In this document: positions 11,567 through 22,850 of the stretch, piece by piece | Layout: every line of letters begins with the position of its first letter | Position numbering within the stretch: position 1 is the stretch's first letter | Origin: Ophiobolus disseminans | Lineage: Eukaryota > Ascomycota > Dothideomycetes > Pleosporales > Phaeosphaeriaceae | Assembly (NCBI GenBank): GCA_010093685.1 | Contig: MU006225.1 | Location: 812,507-876,506 of the forward strand | Length of the DNA stretch: 64,000 bases | Direction: 5' to 3' | Notes under the pieces: generated by a model | What the model was told of the DNA's origin: nothing | Databases searched by the model: none | The model's input: only the letters and a program-made list of their open reading frames with translations | Made by a program: the position numbers and the translations under genes

Positions 11567-12385
11567 GATGACGGTCACACAGTGTGAGCCCAGGTCAAGG
11601 TGCGACAGTAGTATAAGAGCACCCTGTGCAATTGAAGTGTCTACTACATGAGCACATGACAGCGGAAACCATTCGACCGGGCCATCGATGTTGTGATATC
11701 ATACTGCTGAATCCATGGAGCAATTTCCTCCATTCCCGTACATGCATATGGGGCACCGAATGAGTCTGGGGTTGAAATTGCGGAGAAGAGACTCTTAGCG
11801 GACTCGTCTGAAGTTAATCAAGGCCGAAAATGTGGGGATATATTGACGTTGCATATGATGTTCATGCTATTTCTCCGCCACGCAGGGATCGCCGGGACTT
11901 AAAGTCCACTACCGGAACTTCGGGGCAATTCGACAGAACTCCAAGGAGTAAGCCTTCCGGCGGTAAGGTCCATTGGTCCGCCAGGCTCGTGACTCGGAAC
12001 GGCTTCCAAATGTTGGGTGGTTCGAACGTTGGCAGAGCCCGAAGGTCGTCGTTAAATATGCAGCTGACGAGCGAATTTTCTTAGTGCTGCAAATGCATCC
12101 AGTACGTACTATTACTGTGCGCGTGAGGAGGTGGTGCGATCGATGCTAGCAGTGCACCTATTCCGTTAGATGTAAAGAATCACGGTACTGACGTCGACAA
12201 CATGACTCGATTCGCTGTAGCAGCTGGTTTGAACAAGAAGATACGCAAAACTGCGAGAGAAGTGGACACATGGGTTCTCGGTAACCCCTCGGCTTTGTCT
12301 GATCCTGACTATCCTCGCGTCGAATTTTCACGTGTAAGATGCTGAAAGATACGCGAATAGCTTCGTGCTACTATTTGATATTGAT
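11567..12385. other. Intergenic, no gene seen
   Basis: About 0.8 kb between the GH43 promoter side and the 3' end of the YJU2 gene. A short + open frame (11830-12084) has no motif and is not supported. Confidence 0.5.
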
Positions 12386-13240
12386 CTAGTCGCTATCACT
12401 GTCGTACCCAGCGACGAGCATGGTAGAGAGCTTCGAAGGGGTTGGTGCTGGTGCCTTGTTGACTGGTGTAGGAGCCTTTTTCTTGATGCCCAGGGCAGCA
12501 CCGAAGTCTTTCTTCTGTTTTGGCTTCTTGGGAAACGCGTTGATGACCGGAACATCTATCGGCAGATCCATCATCTCCTCATCGATATCCTCTTCACCCA
12601 GATCTGGCATGCTCCGACTCGCAAACGCCTGCCGTGCAGCCTCTGCGTCCTCCTCTTCCTGCCGCTTTCTCCGGTCGTCGGCCGGGTCAGGTTCTATCCG
12701 GGTCTCTACTCCGTCGCGATCGGCCTTTTCAAGTCGCGCATTTCGTGACCGGATCTCATCAAGAGCGTCTGCGATAGCCATCTCGGTCTTTGCGTCCAGC
12801 ACTTTGGTCTCTAGCTCCTTCATAGCGTCTCGCTCGGCCTCCTCCTTCTCGAGTCTGTCCAACCGCTCTTCTTCCGTCTCTTCTGCGAGCTTTGCCTCCC
12901 TCCAGGGCTCGAAGTTCCTCTTTGCGCCGCGCTCACACTCGTAATCCATGTTTTTGGGGTCTGTTTTGAACGTGATTTCGCCCGAACACCGCGTACACCG
13001 GATGTAGAAGCGGAAGATGGCGATGGCGTAGTATTTCTCTTCGGTTGTCTCCTTTCGCGCGTTGAATTTGCGTCCTTTGTATATAAACTCGCCGCAATGT
13101 GTGCATTTCATCGAAAATGGAGCCATAAGGCGGACTGTTTGCAGCTTTGGGCCGGCATTTTTGGGACCTCTCTGTCGCGTGATCTTTGACGGGTCAAAGT
13201 CGGGTGGATAGTACTTGGTGAGCACTTTTCGTTCGGACAT
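12386..13240 (-). CDS. cwf16: Splicing factor YJU2/Cwf16 (CWC16 family)
   Basis: A single exon of 284 aa. YJU2 joins the Prp19-associated spliceosome and promotes the first step of splicing in the nucleus. The N-terminus MSERKVLTKYYPPDFDPSKI is a family hallmark. It is followed by two CxxC pairs, CTHCGEFIYKGRKFN and RCTRCSGEITFKTDP, expected to bind zinc, then the stretch DYECERGAKRNFEPWR. The C-terminal half is a charged coiled coil rich in Glu/Arg and ends in a Ser/Asp tail. Length and order fit the fungal proteins. It is divergent from the APC/C subunit gene, about 380 bp apart, so the two may share a promoter region. Confidence 0.95.
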   Translation of the reverse strand: MSERKVLTKYYPPDFDPSKITRQRGPKNAGPKLQTVRLMAPFSMKCTHCGEFIYKGRKFNARKETTEEKYYAIAIFRFYIRCTRCSGEITFKTDPKNMDYECERGAKRNFEPWREAKLAEETEEERLDRLEKEEAERDAMKELETKVLDAKTEMAIADALDEIRSRNARLEKADRDGVETRIEPDPADDRRKRQEEEDAEAARQAFASRSMPDLGEEDIDEEMMDLPIDVPVINAFPKKPKQKKDFGAALGIKKKAPTPVNKAPAPTPSKLSTMLVAGYDSDSD

Positions 13241-13619
13241 GGCGACGGTCTATCGAGGGCTGTGGCGTAGGGTGCTGCGCGAAGGCGTGACAGTATCGCC
13301 TGGCTATCCTCACACGTGTTGGATATTTCGTTGAGGATCAGAAAGTCTGTTGGGAGTAGACAAGCTCTGATTCTGGGTGAGGTGGGTGGAGGTGAGGCGG
13401 AGAATTGTGTTGCAGTGTTGCAGGATTCAAAAGTGAAGGCAGCACCAAGATCACGATGGACCCTGAAGGCGCTGACTAAGGCGGAATCCTAGGTCACCCC
13501 GCATAAGCTAGATGCTCGCGCGTCAACATACAAACAGCAGCGCAGCCACGGCCAACATCAGTAGATAGCACCATTATAATTGACCAACAAGACTAACTAC
13601 ACTGCATGATAGACCTGCC

Positions 13620-15573
13620 ATGGAGAGATATCTTCGTGATTGGCGGCAGGAAGCCCTCAACCGGCACCAGTACGACACGGCCATCTTTGTAGCGGACAAG
13701 CTGCTGGCACTCACGAGTATGCGCCACTGGAGACTGAGGTGGATACAGACTGATGATACGGCTAGACGACGACAATGATGCATACTGGCTCGCCCAGGCA
13801 CACTTCAGCACGGGCAACTATAATCGCACGCAAGCCCTCCTCGCCCGCGGCAACCTCACCGAGCGCAACGTGCACTGTCGATACCTCTCGGCGCATTGCT
13901 CGATCAAGCTGGGCAAGGTCGAGGATGCACTGCAGATGCTGGGCGACAAGAACCCCACCCACCTCATCACCACGCCGAACAGCGCACGGCAGAAACTGCG
14001 CCATGTCGATGTCAACACCCGCGCAGGCGCAAGGCACAACAAGACGGCCCCGCGCAACGAGCGGCTCCCCACCAGCGAGGAACGCGATGGCGAAGACATG
14101 GCCAACATCAAGTCGGAGGCGGGCATGTGCTATCTGCGCGGCGTGTGCTTTGCGACGCAGAACTCGTTCGACCGCGCCAAGGACTGCTACAAGACGGCGG
14201 TGCAGGTCGACGTGCAGTGCTTCGAGGCCTTCGATGCCCTCATGGCGAACTCGCTCATGTCGCCCGACGAGGAGTGGAAGTTTCTCGAGACGCTCAACTT
14301 TGACAGCATCAACGTCGCCAACAACGCCTCATTGTCGCAGGAAGCCGCCCAGTTCACAAAGACGCTCTACACCACGCGCCTGTCCAAATACACCAAGCCG
14401 GAAGAGTTCGCCAGCGCAACCGAGACGCTCAGCACCCACTACAACCTCGGCAGCAACCCAGACATCCTCCTCGCAAAGGCCGATCTGATGTTCACCCACT
14501 GCCGCTTCCGCGACACCCTTGCCATCACCACGTCGGTCCTCGACACCGACAAGTTTAACTTCAACGTCATGCCCGTCCATCTCGCCTCCCTCTACGAACT
14601 GGGCCAAAAGAACACCCTCTTCTTGCTCGCCCACGAACTCGCCGACGCGAATCCAAAAGAGCCATGCGCCTGGCTCGCGGTCGGCGTCTACTACCTTGCC
14701 ATCGGTCACATCGCAGAAGCACGCCGCTTTTTCTCCAAGGCCTCCATGATGGACCCACACTTTGGCCCAGCCTGGATTGGCTTTGCCCACACCTTCGCGG
14801 CAGAAGGGGAGCATGACCAAGCCATATCCGCCTACTCAACAGCCGCACGCCTTTTCCAGGGCACACACCTCCCCCAGCTCTTCCTCGGCATGCAGAACCT
14901 CCAACTCAACAACCTTGCCCTTGCCCGCGAGTACCTCAAAACGGCTTACGACCTCTGCGAAACAGACCCGCTCCTGCTCAACGAAATGGGCGTCGTCCAC
15001 TACAACGAGAACCACCTCTCCGAAGCCATCGCATATTTCCGCCGTGCTTTGAGCCTCTCCATACAGAACGAGGCAGAACCAGACACTCTTATCTCAACTC
15101 GCATCAACCTTGCCCAAGCCCTGCGAAAAGCTGAACAGTATAAAGAAGCTCTCGAGGTATTCGACCACGTCCTTCGCCAGGGCGTAAAAGACCCCAACGT
15201 CTTTGCAGCCAAGGCGCTCACGCTCATGGAGTTGAGCCGCCACTGGGATGCCGTCCTCGTCCTACACGAAGCACTCGCCGTCTCACCCCAAGACCCCATG
15301 GCCACCGACCTTCTCACCAGAGCTCTAGACGCGACGAGCGACGACGGAGCACTGCTTCTTGAGAAGGGCAAGGTTATGGACATGATGGAAGATGACGGCG
15401 ATATCGAGGAGGTGGAAGAGATGGACCGTAAAATCATGAAGCTGAGAGAGATTGAGCAAAATAGCGTCGCTGGCCGCCGTGATGGACGAAGGCGCCGACA
15501 TGCGCAGGGTATGGCGATGGACGATGCGAGTCAATTTGGGGAGAGCATGGTTGTGGACTCGGACGAGGGATGA
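13620..15573 (+). CDS. cut9: Anaphase-promoting complex subunit Cut9/Cdc16 (APC6)
   Basis: Two exons, 13620-13716 and 13766-15573, with a 49-nt intron give exactly 635 codons (634 aa). The first exon supplies MERYLRDWRQEALNRHQY and VADKLLALT, the characteristic start of Cut9/Cdc16. The rest is a run of tetratricopeptide repeats, including NDAYWLAQAHFSTGNY, PCAWLAVGVYYLAIGHI, PHFGPAWIGFAHTFAAEG, LLLNEMGVVHYNENHLSEA and TRINLAQALRKAEQYKEA. An acidic tail ends the protein. Cut9 is a core scaffold of the APC/C, the ubiquitin ligase that triggers anaphase and mitotic exit. The upstream ORF start at 13753 is not the true start because it misses the first exon. Confidence 0.95.
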
Positions 15574-15968
15574 TCTACAAACGTGGTGATGGTATAGACT
15601 ATCGGACGCATACATGTGCGATGGTTCTTGCATAATGGCGTTCTCGGCACGTCAGCGCATTTTTGGATAAGCGGCATAGCGTGGGCGTACTCGGTACAAT
15701 AGGCGTTAAAAGGCTACGGCCGTGGTGGTACGAACGTCGATTTCGATTTCTAGGTAATGTATGATTTTCAGTGTATGAAATTAAGTCAATTCAAATTTCT
15801 TCTGCTTTTACTACATTCAATAGTCTTTTTCTTGGAAACTCGATGTCTGGACATATTTGCTTTCTTAGCGTTGTATACATTCCCAGCTTCTACCGATTAC
15901 TGCTCCGATAAGACTCATCCCGTAGCGAATGAATTTCCTGGCGCTTCGGATAGTCGCGCTGTACACGT
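15574..15968. other. Intergenic between convergent genes
   Basis: About 0.4 kb shared 3' region of the Cut9 gene (+) and the orphan membrane protein (-). It is A+T-rich around 15760-15900, as expected for fungal 3' ends. No gene seen. Confidence 0.5.
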
Positions 15969-17141
15969 CTACGCATACCATCTCCACCCACCCAAATCCC
16001 CCAATCCCCTCATCAACATCCCCACCTCCTCCCTGTCCATCCCATTACGACCCCCATCATCCCATTCCCCTCCCGCACCACCACCCCTCAAACCCACCCC
16101 TCCCTCATCGTCATCTCCCACCCCACCCACCCAACACCCCTCCTCCCGACACCCAAACACACTATGCCTCACACACTTCCACACCAACACCTCATCCCCA
16201 TGCTCCAGCAGAAATATATTCTCCGCATCGTCCTCAGAAATGTCGTTTCGCCACTCTTTTGTTTGGTTGCCGCCGCCGCCGCGTAGACTGGCCCAGGCGC
16301 GTGACTTGCCTTCGGCGCGGCAGCCGAGGGCGAGACAGTCGCAGACGCCGTGCGTGGTACATTTCCAACTGGTGGGCTTTGGGGGGCTTTGGGGGGTGGG
16401 TTCCACGGATGGCGGGGGTGGTGCTGGGGGTGATGGGGCGGGAGGGGTAGGGGCGGGGATGTCGTGGTAATGGTAGTGGCATGGGGATTCCCATTGCGTG
16501 TACATGTTGCCATCATCTTCTTCGGCTTCGCAGGATGGAGGAGTAGGCTTGTGGACGGGACGTGTGGCGTTGCGAGAGCGCTGTTCAGCTTCTTTGCCTA
16601 GCCTCTCGCCATGTCCATGGTCTTCTGCCGCGCATACTGTGTGCGTCGCATGGGGTGGCGAATCCACCGTGTCCATCTCCTGGCTACTTGCGCTTCTTTC
16701 CGAGCCCGCATACAAGGGAGGAGTATCGCAGAAATCACATATCGAGGACTCTTGATCTGACCATTCGTTGTCCAATGACACCGACGTTTGGGTACGTGGT
16801 GCTCGATCGCGGTATATAACCACGACATACGGGCGAGCCGCATATCCCATACCCTCCACACAAGTCTTGCGGTACAACAACTCATCCTCCAGTCCAGCGA
16901 TACGTTGCTTCTGGTGCACAAGTTGTCGGTGCACATATGTCACGAGACTACGCTGGGCGTAGAGGTTACGAAACTCAGCGCTTATTATGTATTGTCTGAT
17001 GCGCCGTTCTCGGTCTTTCGACGCCTGATCTTGCAGAGTGATTTTGAAGTTGTATACTAGTAGAACAAGGGAGAGGGCGATGATGAGCGTCGCCATGAGG
17101 AAGCCAAAATCAATGTAGACGGGGTTAGGGGATCTGGACAT
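15969..17141 (-). CDS. Orphan membrane-anchored protein with duplicated Cys/His motif
   Basis: A single exon of 390 aa, not recognised as a known family. Near the N-terminus a strong transmembrane segment (LMATLIIALSLVLLVYNF, about residues 15-32) is followed by a charged helical region likely to form a coiled coil (residues about 35-90). The middle is Ser/Glu-rich, then very Pro-rich (residues about 230-255). The C-terminal third holds two copies of one pattern: WKCTTHGVCDCLALGC and WKCVRHSVFGCREEGC, i.e. W-K-C-x2-H-x4-C-x3-G-C with identical spacing. This could bind a metal ion, though that is an inference. The tail is Gly-rich. The opposite strand has long open frames, but they look like shadows of the Pro/Gly-rich region. 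Location at an internal membrane is a guess. Confidence 0.65.
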   Translation of the reverse strand: MSRSPNPVYIDFGFLMATLIIALSLVLLVYNFKITLQDQASKDRERRIRQYIISAEFRNLYAQRSLVTYVHRQLVHQKQRIAGLEDELLYRKTCVEGMGYAARPYVVVIYRDRAPRTQTSVSLDNEWSDQESSICDFCDTPPLYAGSERSASSQEMDTVDSPPHATHTVCAAEDHGHGERLGKEAEQRSRNATRPVHKPTPPSCEAEEDDGNMYTQWESPCHYHYHDIPAPTPPAPSPPAPPPPSVEPTPQSPPKPTSWKCTTHGVCDCLALGCRAEGKSRAWASLRGGGGNQTKEWRNDISEDDAENIFLLEHGDEVLVWKCVRHSVFGCREEGCWVGGVGDDDEGGVGLRGGGAGGEWDDGGRNGMDREEVGMLMRGLGDLGGWRWYA

Positions 17142-17470
17142 GATGAATGATATCTAGAGACGCGTACCTTCCGGACGAGCTGGTGAGATATGGGATGATG
17201 GATATGCCAAGTATTTGTGGGGGTTGTTTGACGGCTACAAAAACGCTAGTTTGTTTGGATTCTGACGATGCAGGCTGCACCGAGGAACAACGCATTAACG
17301 CTGTTAGATAGATGCTAAACACTCAATGTGCTGTTTGCACCGCGTCCAACGACTTAAAAAATAACTTACTCAAACGATTGCGAACGAACGACAAATTTAG
17401 TAAGCAACCATCGTTCCATCCGGTACCATAGACAAACCATATACATCTCTCCTCCTTCCCCTCTCCCCTC
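17142..17470. other. Intergenic, no gene seen
   Basis: Upstream flank of the orphan membrane-protein gene, with pyrimidine-rich tracts near 17440-17520 on +. Confidence 0.45.
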
Positions 17471-17659
17471 TCACCCCCTCCCAATCTGACCCCTCCCGAT
17501 TCGGTCCCTCCTATCCATCTCCTCCAGCGTATCCGCAAACTCTCCCCAGAACATCATCACGTTCTCCTGCTGACCAAGCATGCCATCGCGCTGCGTCCAA
17601 GAAGCGTAAAGAAGCCATGTGATGACACCGAGCACGATGAGGTCGAGCAGGGTGAGGGG
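17471..17659 (-). CDS. Possible exon of a small single-pass membrane protein
   Basis: From an acceptor-like CAACCAG at 17660 the minus strand encodes about 62 residues to a TGA at 17471-17473. It has a hydrophobic stretch (LTLLDLIVLGVITWLLYASW) followed by an amphipathic acidic helix (NVMMFWGEFADTLEEMDRRD) and a basic Gly/Arg tail. The composition looks protein-like, but an in-frame TAA lies directly upstream and I could not find a convincing first exon with matching phase. It may be the last exon of a small gene or a chance frame. The low-complexity frame in another phase over the same stretch (to 17966) seems a shadow. Confidence 0.3.
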   Translation of the reverse strand, partial: PLTLLDLIVLGVITWLLYASWTQRDGMLGQQENVMMFWGEFADTLEEMDRRDRIGRGQIGRG

Positions 17660-17730
17660 CTGGTTGAGGGTTTATGAAGTGAGCATTATGGAAAGATGTA
17701 CTAAGCGGGGAGAGGGGAGCGGATTGTCGG

Positions 17731-17770
17731 GTATGTGGGTTGAAAGTGGAGTATGTGGGTTGAAAGTGGA
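17731..17770. repeat. Perfect 20-bp tandem duplication
   Basis: The 20-bp unit GTATGTGGGTTGAAAGTGGA occurs twice head to tail without mismatch. It lies outside any confident gene. Confidence 0.9.
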
Positions 17771-18107
17771 CGAGAGGAGTGTTGGGATCAAGTGCATCAG
17801 GGGTTTGCTGGCGTTTGAAGGATGCGAACGGATAGCTGGGCATGCGATCAAGTACGTCGGGCAGCAATCCAATTCTCCAGCACGCGACTTGATTGTGGTA
17901 TATCGCCTGAGTAAGTTTACAGTAGCGGGCTAAACGTCGTAAAAGGATCGTGTGTAAGAATGGCAAGCAATCGCGCCGAAAAAAACAGCAATTAAGAAAA
18001 ATAGTAGTATTTATGAAGAACGCGCCACGCGCCTAGCCGTTCAAACACCGAATGAAACAACAACAACAACAAGAAGTAACCTCAAACAGTCCAAGAGCAA
18101 TCGCCCT

Positions 18108-20440
18108 CTAATCTGGAGAAATGCCAACCGGCGCGACCATGGCAACAAACGACACCTCATGATCCATACAAACACTGGCCATACCCTCACTTAAGACGCT
18201 AACTTCCGACTCCCAGTCGCTCTGCTCGCTGCCCTCAAGGAAGACGCGCTCAAAAGCGTTGTCGTCGTCCTCCGTCGGACTGACCACGCCATCGAAACCA
18301 GGAATCGTGGCCATGTAGTACTCCTTTTCAGCCGCCTTCTGCTTCATGCGCTCCTCGAATTCGCGATAATTGCGCTGGATTTCTTCCTGCGACAGAGACG
18401 TCCGGGAGGTATCAGGAGTCGCAGCCATGGGGTGCTCCTTCTCAACGACGTTCTGCTTGTTGCGCTCCTTGAACTCGCGGTAGTTGCGCTGGATTTCTTC
18501 CTGCGACAAGGAGTTCCGAGAGGTGCCGGACTTCTGAGAGAACCCAGAAATTTCATGGCTGGAGCTGCCATCTGACGGCGAGTGTGGGAAGCCTTCACCT
18601 CCAGACTTCCATGGAAACATGGTTTGCCTGGTGCTAGAGAGAGAAGCAGCAAAGGACCTCGGCAAGGTGCGGACACGGGTATCGTCCAGCTTCTCAAACC
18701 AGCAGGGACTGTTGGATGTCGGTGACGTTTGCGCTTCGCCCATCGGGCCTGTAAAAAGGTTTGCGAAAGGTGTGTCGACAACATCGTCGCTGACAGGCGA
18801 TGGCGACGGAAATATCATGTGTACATCTGGCTCGTCGTTTTGTTCAAGCTTCCGGCGCTTGGTATCAAGTTCGAGATCAAGGTGTTCGAACTTGTCGAGA
18901 GCGAAGCTTCCCCCGTGAGTCTTGGCGGGTGAAGCCATCTGGCGTGAGGCCTTTCGCTTGACAGGCGGGTCACGCTCCATTTCGATCGATGGATATGCCC
19001 ACATGCGGAGGTGGTTGTCAAAGTGTAGCGAGGCCATCCAGGAATCGCTCACACGGGTGAAGGCCTCCGCCTCTTCTTGATTTCTTGGAGCCTTTGTGGC
19101 TGGCCTCATAATCTTGGACTGTGGCGTGCTGGTGTAAGAAGGAACCCATGCAGGCTTCGAGTGGGAAGCTGGTGGTGTGGGTGCGGATGCGCAAGGATTG
19201 TCATTGTCGTGGTTCTCATAATGTCCGGCTTCGTTCCGCTCACACACGTCAAGCTTGATCCTGTAACGGGAGACTCGCTCAAACCGTACATCAGCATGAA
19301 ACGGCGTCGTGACCTTTACGCCTAGGGTTGTTTCAAGAGTGTCGCTTTGACCGTACTGAAGCAAATGTCAGTCAATTGAGGCTTTGAGGATAGATAGGTC
19401 TCCATAAGCGGTACCTGAAGATGAAACAATACAGGTGCATGGAAGCACTCGTGGTTGAAGTCCCATTGTAAGGGGAGGGACGGATTTGACGCCGAGTATG
19501 TGGTGATGGTCTTGTACGGCGAAAAGCCGAGATAAGTGTCCGAGCTTGTCTCTTCGCATTGAGGAGTGATGCTGTACATGTCGCCATACGAGAGCCGAGT
19601 GGGAAGAGCAGAGAAGGTCGTGTGACGAAGTTGCCATTGAGCCTCGCCAAAAACAGTCAAGATGGAGTTACTGTAGGAGGGAGAGACGTTGAACGTCACA
19701 CGCGGTCCTTCGGAGGTGAACGTAATGCAGTCGTGCGTTCTCACGAAGTTGTAGACAAAACTTGGTAGCTCTCCGGTCGACATTGACCAAGTGAGCTTGT
19801 TGGTAGCCGTGTCTGTGCAGTCGTCCTCGTAGAGGCGGGCTATCATCCTATGAATGAGGCTCGTCATATCAATGACCATCGTCAGAGGTCGCCGAGGGTT
19901 GATACTCTCAAGCATGCGAGGAACGAGAAGTGCTTCGTTCATGGGGTCTGGGCTCGGTTAGATGCTGTAAGTAAGGCAATGCTTCTGCGTTTGACTTACC
20001 GGAGTACTTGAGTAGCTGAGCCGCAAGCCCGTCTTGTAAGTGGTGCTTCAGCTGCGACGCCAGGCTGTCCCTGAAGACTCGCTCCCAAGCGACAAGCTCG
20101 AGCGTTTGCTGATGCGAAAGGCCTTTCCAGCATGACACAGTATCGAGATGCTGTGCAGGGCCGACCGAAATAGACGAGCGCCGCACACGAGGCATGAGAG
20201 GCCCGCATACCGAAGACGCGTCATCGGCAGGAAGTCGACGCAAGACAACATCCAGTCTTACTTTGATGATAAGATCGTGAATCTTTTCAACTTCGTCCTG
20301 CACGCTGTCGCGGCGCTCTGGTGAGGGATGAGCATGGCCGACGACGTCAAAGCTGGTAACAATACACGGCTGCGGTGAGGTCAGCGAGGTTAGACAGAGC
20401 TTAATTTGAGGCGGCTACACACCAAGTGGTAACGATCCAT
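18108..20440 (-). CDS. Orphan 722-aa protein with internal 38-aa duplication
   Basis: Four exons (20440-20423, 20369-20000, 19947-19415, 19355-18108) sum to exactly 723 codons. The first coding exon is only 18 nt (MDRYHL) and splices with a GTGTGT donor. Introns 2 and 3 have GTAAGT and GTACCG donors and good branch points. The N-terminal half looks globular and contains the blocks VCGPLMPRVRRSSISVG, AWERVFRDSLASQLKHHL and SINPRRPLTMVIDMTSLIHR. The C-terminal half is Ser/Pro-rich, probably disordered and nuclear (PVKRKASRQMASP, DTKRRKLEQN). Two copies of SLSQEEIQRNYREF sit 38 residues apart. I do not recognise the family and assign no function. It lies about 200 bp downstream of the mitochondrial kinase gene on the same strand. 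Confidence 0.72.
18336..18530 (-). repeat. In-gene direct repeat, period 114 bp
   Basis: Two nearly identical segments encode SLSQEEIQRNYREF-[EK]-ER-x-KQ. The core TGCGCTGGATTTCTTCCTGC (+ strand) recurs at 18371 and 18485, exactly 114 bp (38 codons) apart, so the duplication keeps the reading frame. Confidence 0.85.
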
Positions 20441-20644
20441 ACTGAGTACGCGATGTTAGGCAATACGGGGTTGTCAGCTCGCAAGTGGGTGGCAGGGGAT
20501 CGACCGCTGTGTAGGGTGGAATACGCAGAGGCAACGGGGTGCCAGACCCAAGCAGCAGCTGCGGGGGCGAGGGCCTCAAGGAGGGATGCCACGACCATGG
20601 CACCGGCGTTCAACAAAACAGGACAGGCAGCCGTGATGCATTGC

Positions 20645-22164
20645 TTATATGGCATCCATGGAAGCCCGCGTAGTTAGTCGTTCGTTCTTGTTGCCGAGCT
20701 TGGAGATCTGGAGAAAGGCGTCGACACCGTAGCCTTCCAGACTGTGGATCTCGAGAGATCCCGCCCAGTATTCTGCGTACAGCCTCGACATGGGGAGGCC
20801 AATTCCTAAGCGCAAATCGGGTGCGCGCCCGGTAAGCGAAGACAGCGATCCGTGATGCGTTCCAGCATCGCCGTGCTTCGAGCGAGTACCCAACCTCTCG
20901 TGCAGCTCTGCAGACCGGTCATCTTCAGGTACTTTCAGCTCTTGCAATGTGCCAAGAAGTTTGGGCACGCGAGCCAGATTCTTCAACCTCTTTTCACGGC
21001 GAGGGCCCTTGCTGAAGCTCCACAGATATGGTAGCACTTCGTTTGATACGCCACCGCCCTGGTCCGAGATGCGGATGATAACGTGCTGCGCAGTCTCACA
21101 GATCAGGACCTCGATTGGCGGAGGTGGGGCATCCTGGGAGGTCCGCTGCTCAATGACAGCCTGTATCGAGTTTCGCAGCAGTTCACCAATGATATACTCA
21201 AGGTGGCTGAGAATGTATGGGAACGTGGCGTCGAGATGGCCGTACATCTTGATCTCTGGGATGGGAACCTCGGGGCCGTACGCGCGCCTGATGAGTTCTT
21301 GTGTGGTCTTCCCACAGCTCTCGACTATCTCTTTCGCATTGCACCGCAAGAAGATTTCGCCGACCGCTTCTTGGTCGTGCAGCAGCTGGGCGTTCGGAAA
21401 GTGCCAAGGCGAATTGAAGGTTTCGGTCAGCGCCAGATGCTGTTCTGCAATGACACGGCGGGAGATGCGCTGGTATCTGTCAGCAGGTCTTACTTGCCTG
21501 TTATGTATTCCTTACCGATCTGAGCATGGTGGTCATGAATTTGTCCGACTCCTCAGACTTCATGAGACCGCGCACTTCCAGCACGCCAATGGCCAAGCGG
21601 GGTATCACGGTCGCATGCTCGGCGAGTGTCTCCTCCAGCACCTTGCAGTACTTTTCGTTGTCATTCAGCGTCTTGATCTCGGGCACTCGGCGAAAGCGCT
21701 CGAAGGCTCGCAGGTAGGACTCGTACACAGGGGCGAGGTGGGGGTTGGCGACCACAACATATGGTAAGGTCTGGATGTCGCGCAGACGGTGAGCGAGTCT
21801 GCGAACTATCAGCACGGCACGCCTTCAATATTCCAGTCATGTACCTTGTCGGAAGCTCCAGGCGACAGTAGTTTGCAGAGTCAATCAGACGAGACTCGGT
21901 CAGTGTCCTCCCAAAGAAGGTCAGCTGGCGCAGACTAATCGGCCTGGCCTCACGCTTCACCCATCTGAAGTTGGTCGTCAACGGTTGGCCACTTCACGAG
22001 CAATTGCAGTCTTACTGGTCGAGGGCCGAAGACGGCTTCCATGCGGGAGCTACAGCAGCAGCAGCATGCCTGCACCGATATGTAATGCGAGGGGGCGATG
22101 TTCGGTGAGGAGCTCTACAGTAGCTTCGCAGGCCCGCAGCACAGCTTCTACTCTCTATGATCAT
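20645..22164 (-). CDS. Mitochondrial PDK/BCKDK-family protein kinase
   Basis: Four exons (22164-22016, 21964-21845, 21798-21516, 21469-20645) total 459 codons (458 aa). The first exon encodes an Arg/Ala-rich, acid-poor leader (RSYCRAPHRTSPPRITYR) that suits a mitochondrial presequence. The helical domain follows with ISLRQLTFFGRTLTE, SANYCRLELPTRLAHRLRD and TLPYVVVANPHLAPVYE. The GHKL ATPase domain shows an N-box (IIGELLRNSIQAVIE), a G1 box (ISDQGGGV) and a G2 region (LRLGIGLPMSRLYAEYWAG). These kinases inactivate the pyruvate or branched-chain 2-oxoacid dehydrogenase complexes by phosphorylating E1. The segment around ISRRVIAEQHLAL is closer to fungal BCKDK-like members than to animal PDKs, but the substrate is not settled. 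It is divergent from the deubiquitinase gene. Confidence 0.93.
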
Positions 22165-22850
22165 GGCGGTTGGGGCTCAAGATTCGTGGGGAAGAGCTTG
22201 GTACATATGGGAGCTGGCAAACATGGTGCATTGCATGTGACGCACCTCCGATCTCCGCAGGCTAGGTCCAACCGCAACACGAGTATGAATAATATGCACA
22301 GGTGGAGGCGCTCCGTTTGGCAGACGATGCTCGTCGTGGCCCGTATGGCATGCGTCTGCTCGTCCACGCACATGCACGTTTGACCCGCGCATAATTGCAC
22401 GCAAACGCAGGTGCGTGTGTGTCTCGGCGAGTGACGTCTTAGCCTCTGCGGACTCCGAGGCCTTCCAAACCACACGTCTAGCACAATCCTGCAGCCTGCC
22501 ACAGCCGCAAGACACCGTCCCCGTCTTCCCCGCTGTGTACCGTGAAGCAGAATTAGCAGCACTGAGCAGGCGTACCTACGTCCCTCGCAGCTGGTAGCGC
22601 ATGGGTCGGCGGCCTCGATTCGTTCGTCATCGTACCGCCACCTTCTAGCGAGACACTCATCCTTACCCGGGAGCTGTCCGCTTGTGCTGCACACCTGCAA
22701 CTTCCCTCGGCGACTGGCGCGCATATCTGGCACGCTTCTGTCTGAGCGAGAGAGGTGTTTTTGCGACTGCAGCCTCCCCCGCGCCTTCCCTCCGCCGTTG
22801 GACGTGCCTGCTGCCCCGCCGCCACCCGCATCTGCACCTGCCCGGCCACA
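22165..22850. promoter_or_regulatory. Divergent intergenic promoter region (kinase and UBP15)
   Basis: About 0.7 kb between the kinase start (-) and the deubiquitinase start (+). It should contain both promoters. A long minus-strand open frame crosses it but is a shadow continuing through the antisense of the deubiquitinase. Confidence 0.5.

Noticed and set aside
15757..16470. 237-aa + frame antisense to the orphan membrane gene
   Set aside because: Mostly Pro/Ser and Gly runs mirroring the other strand; no start context or motif.
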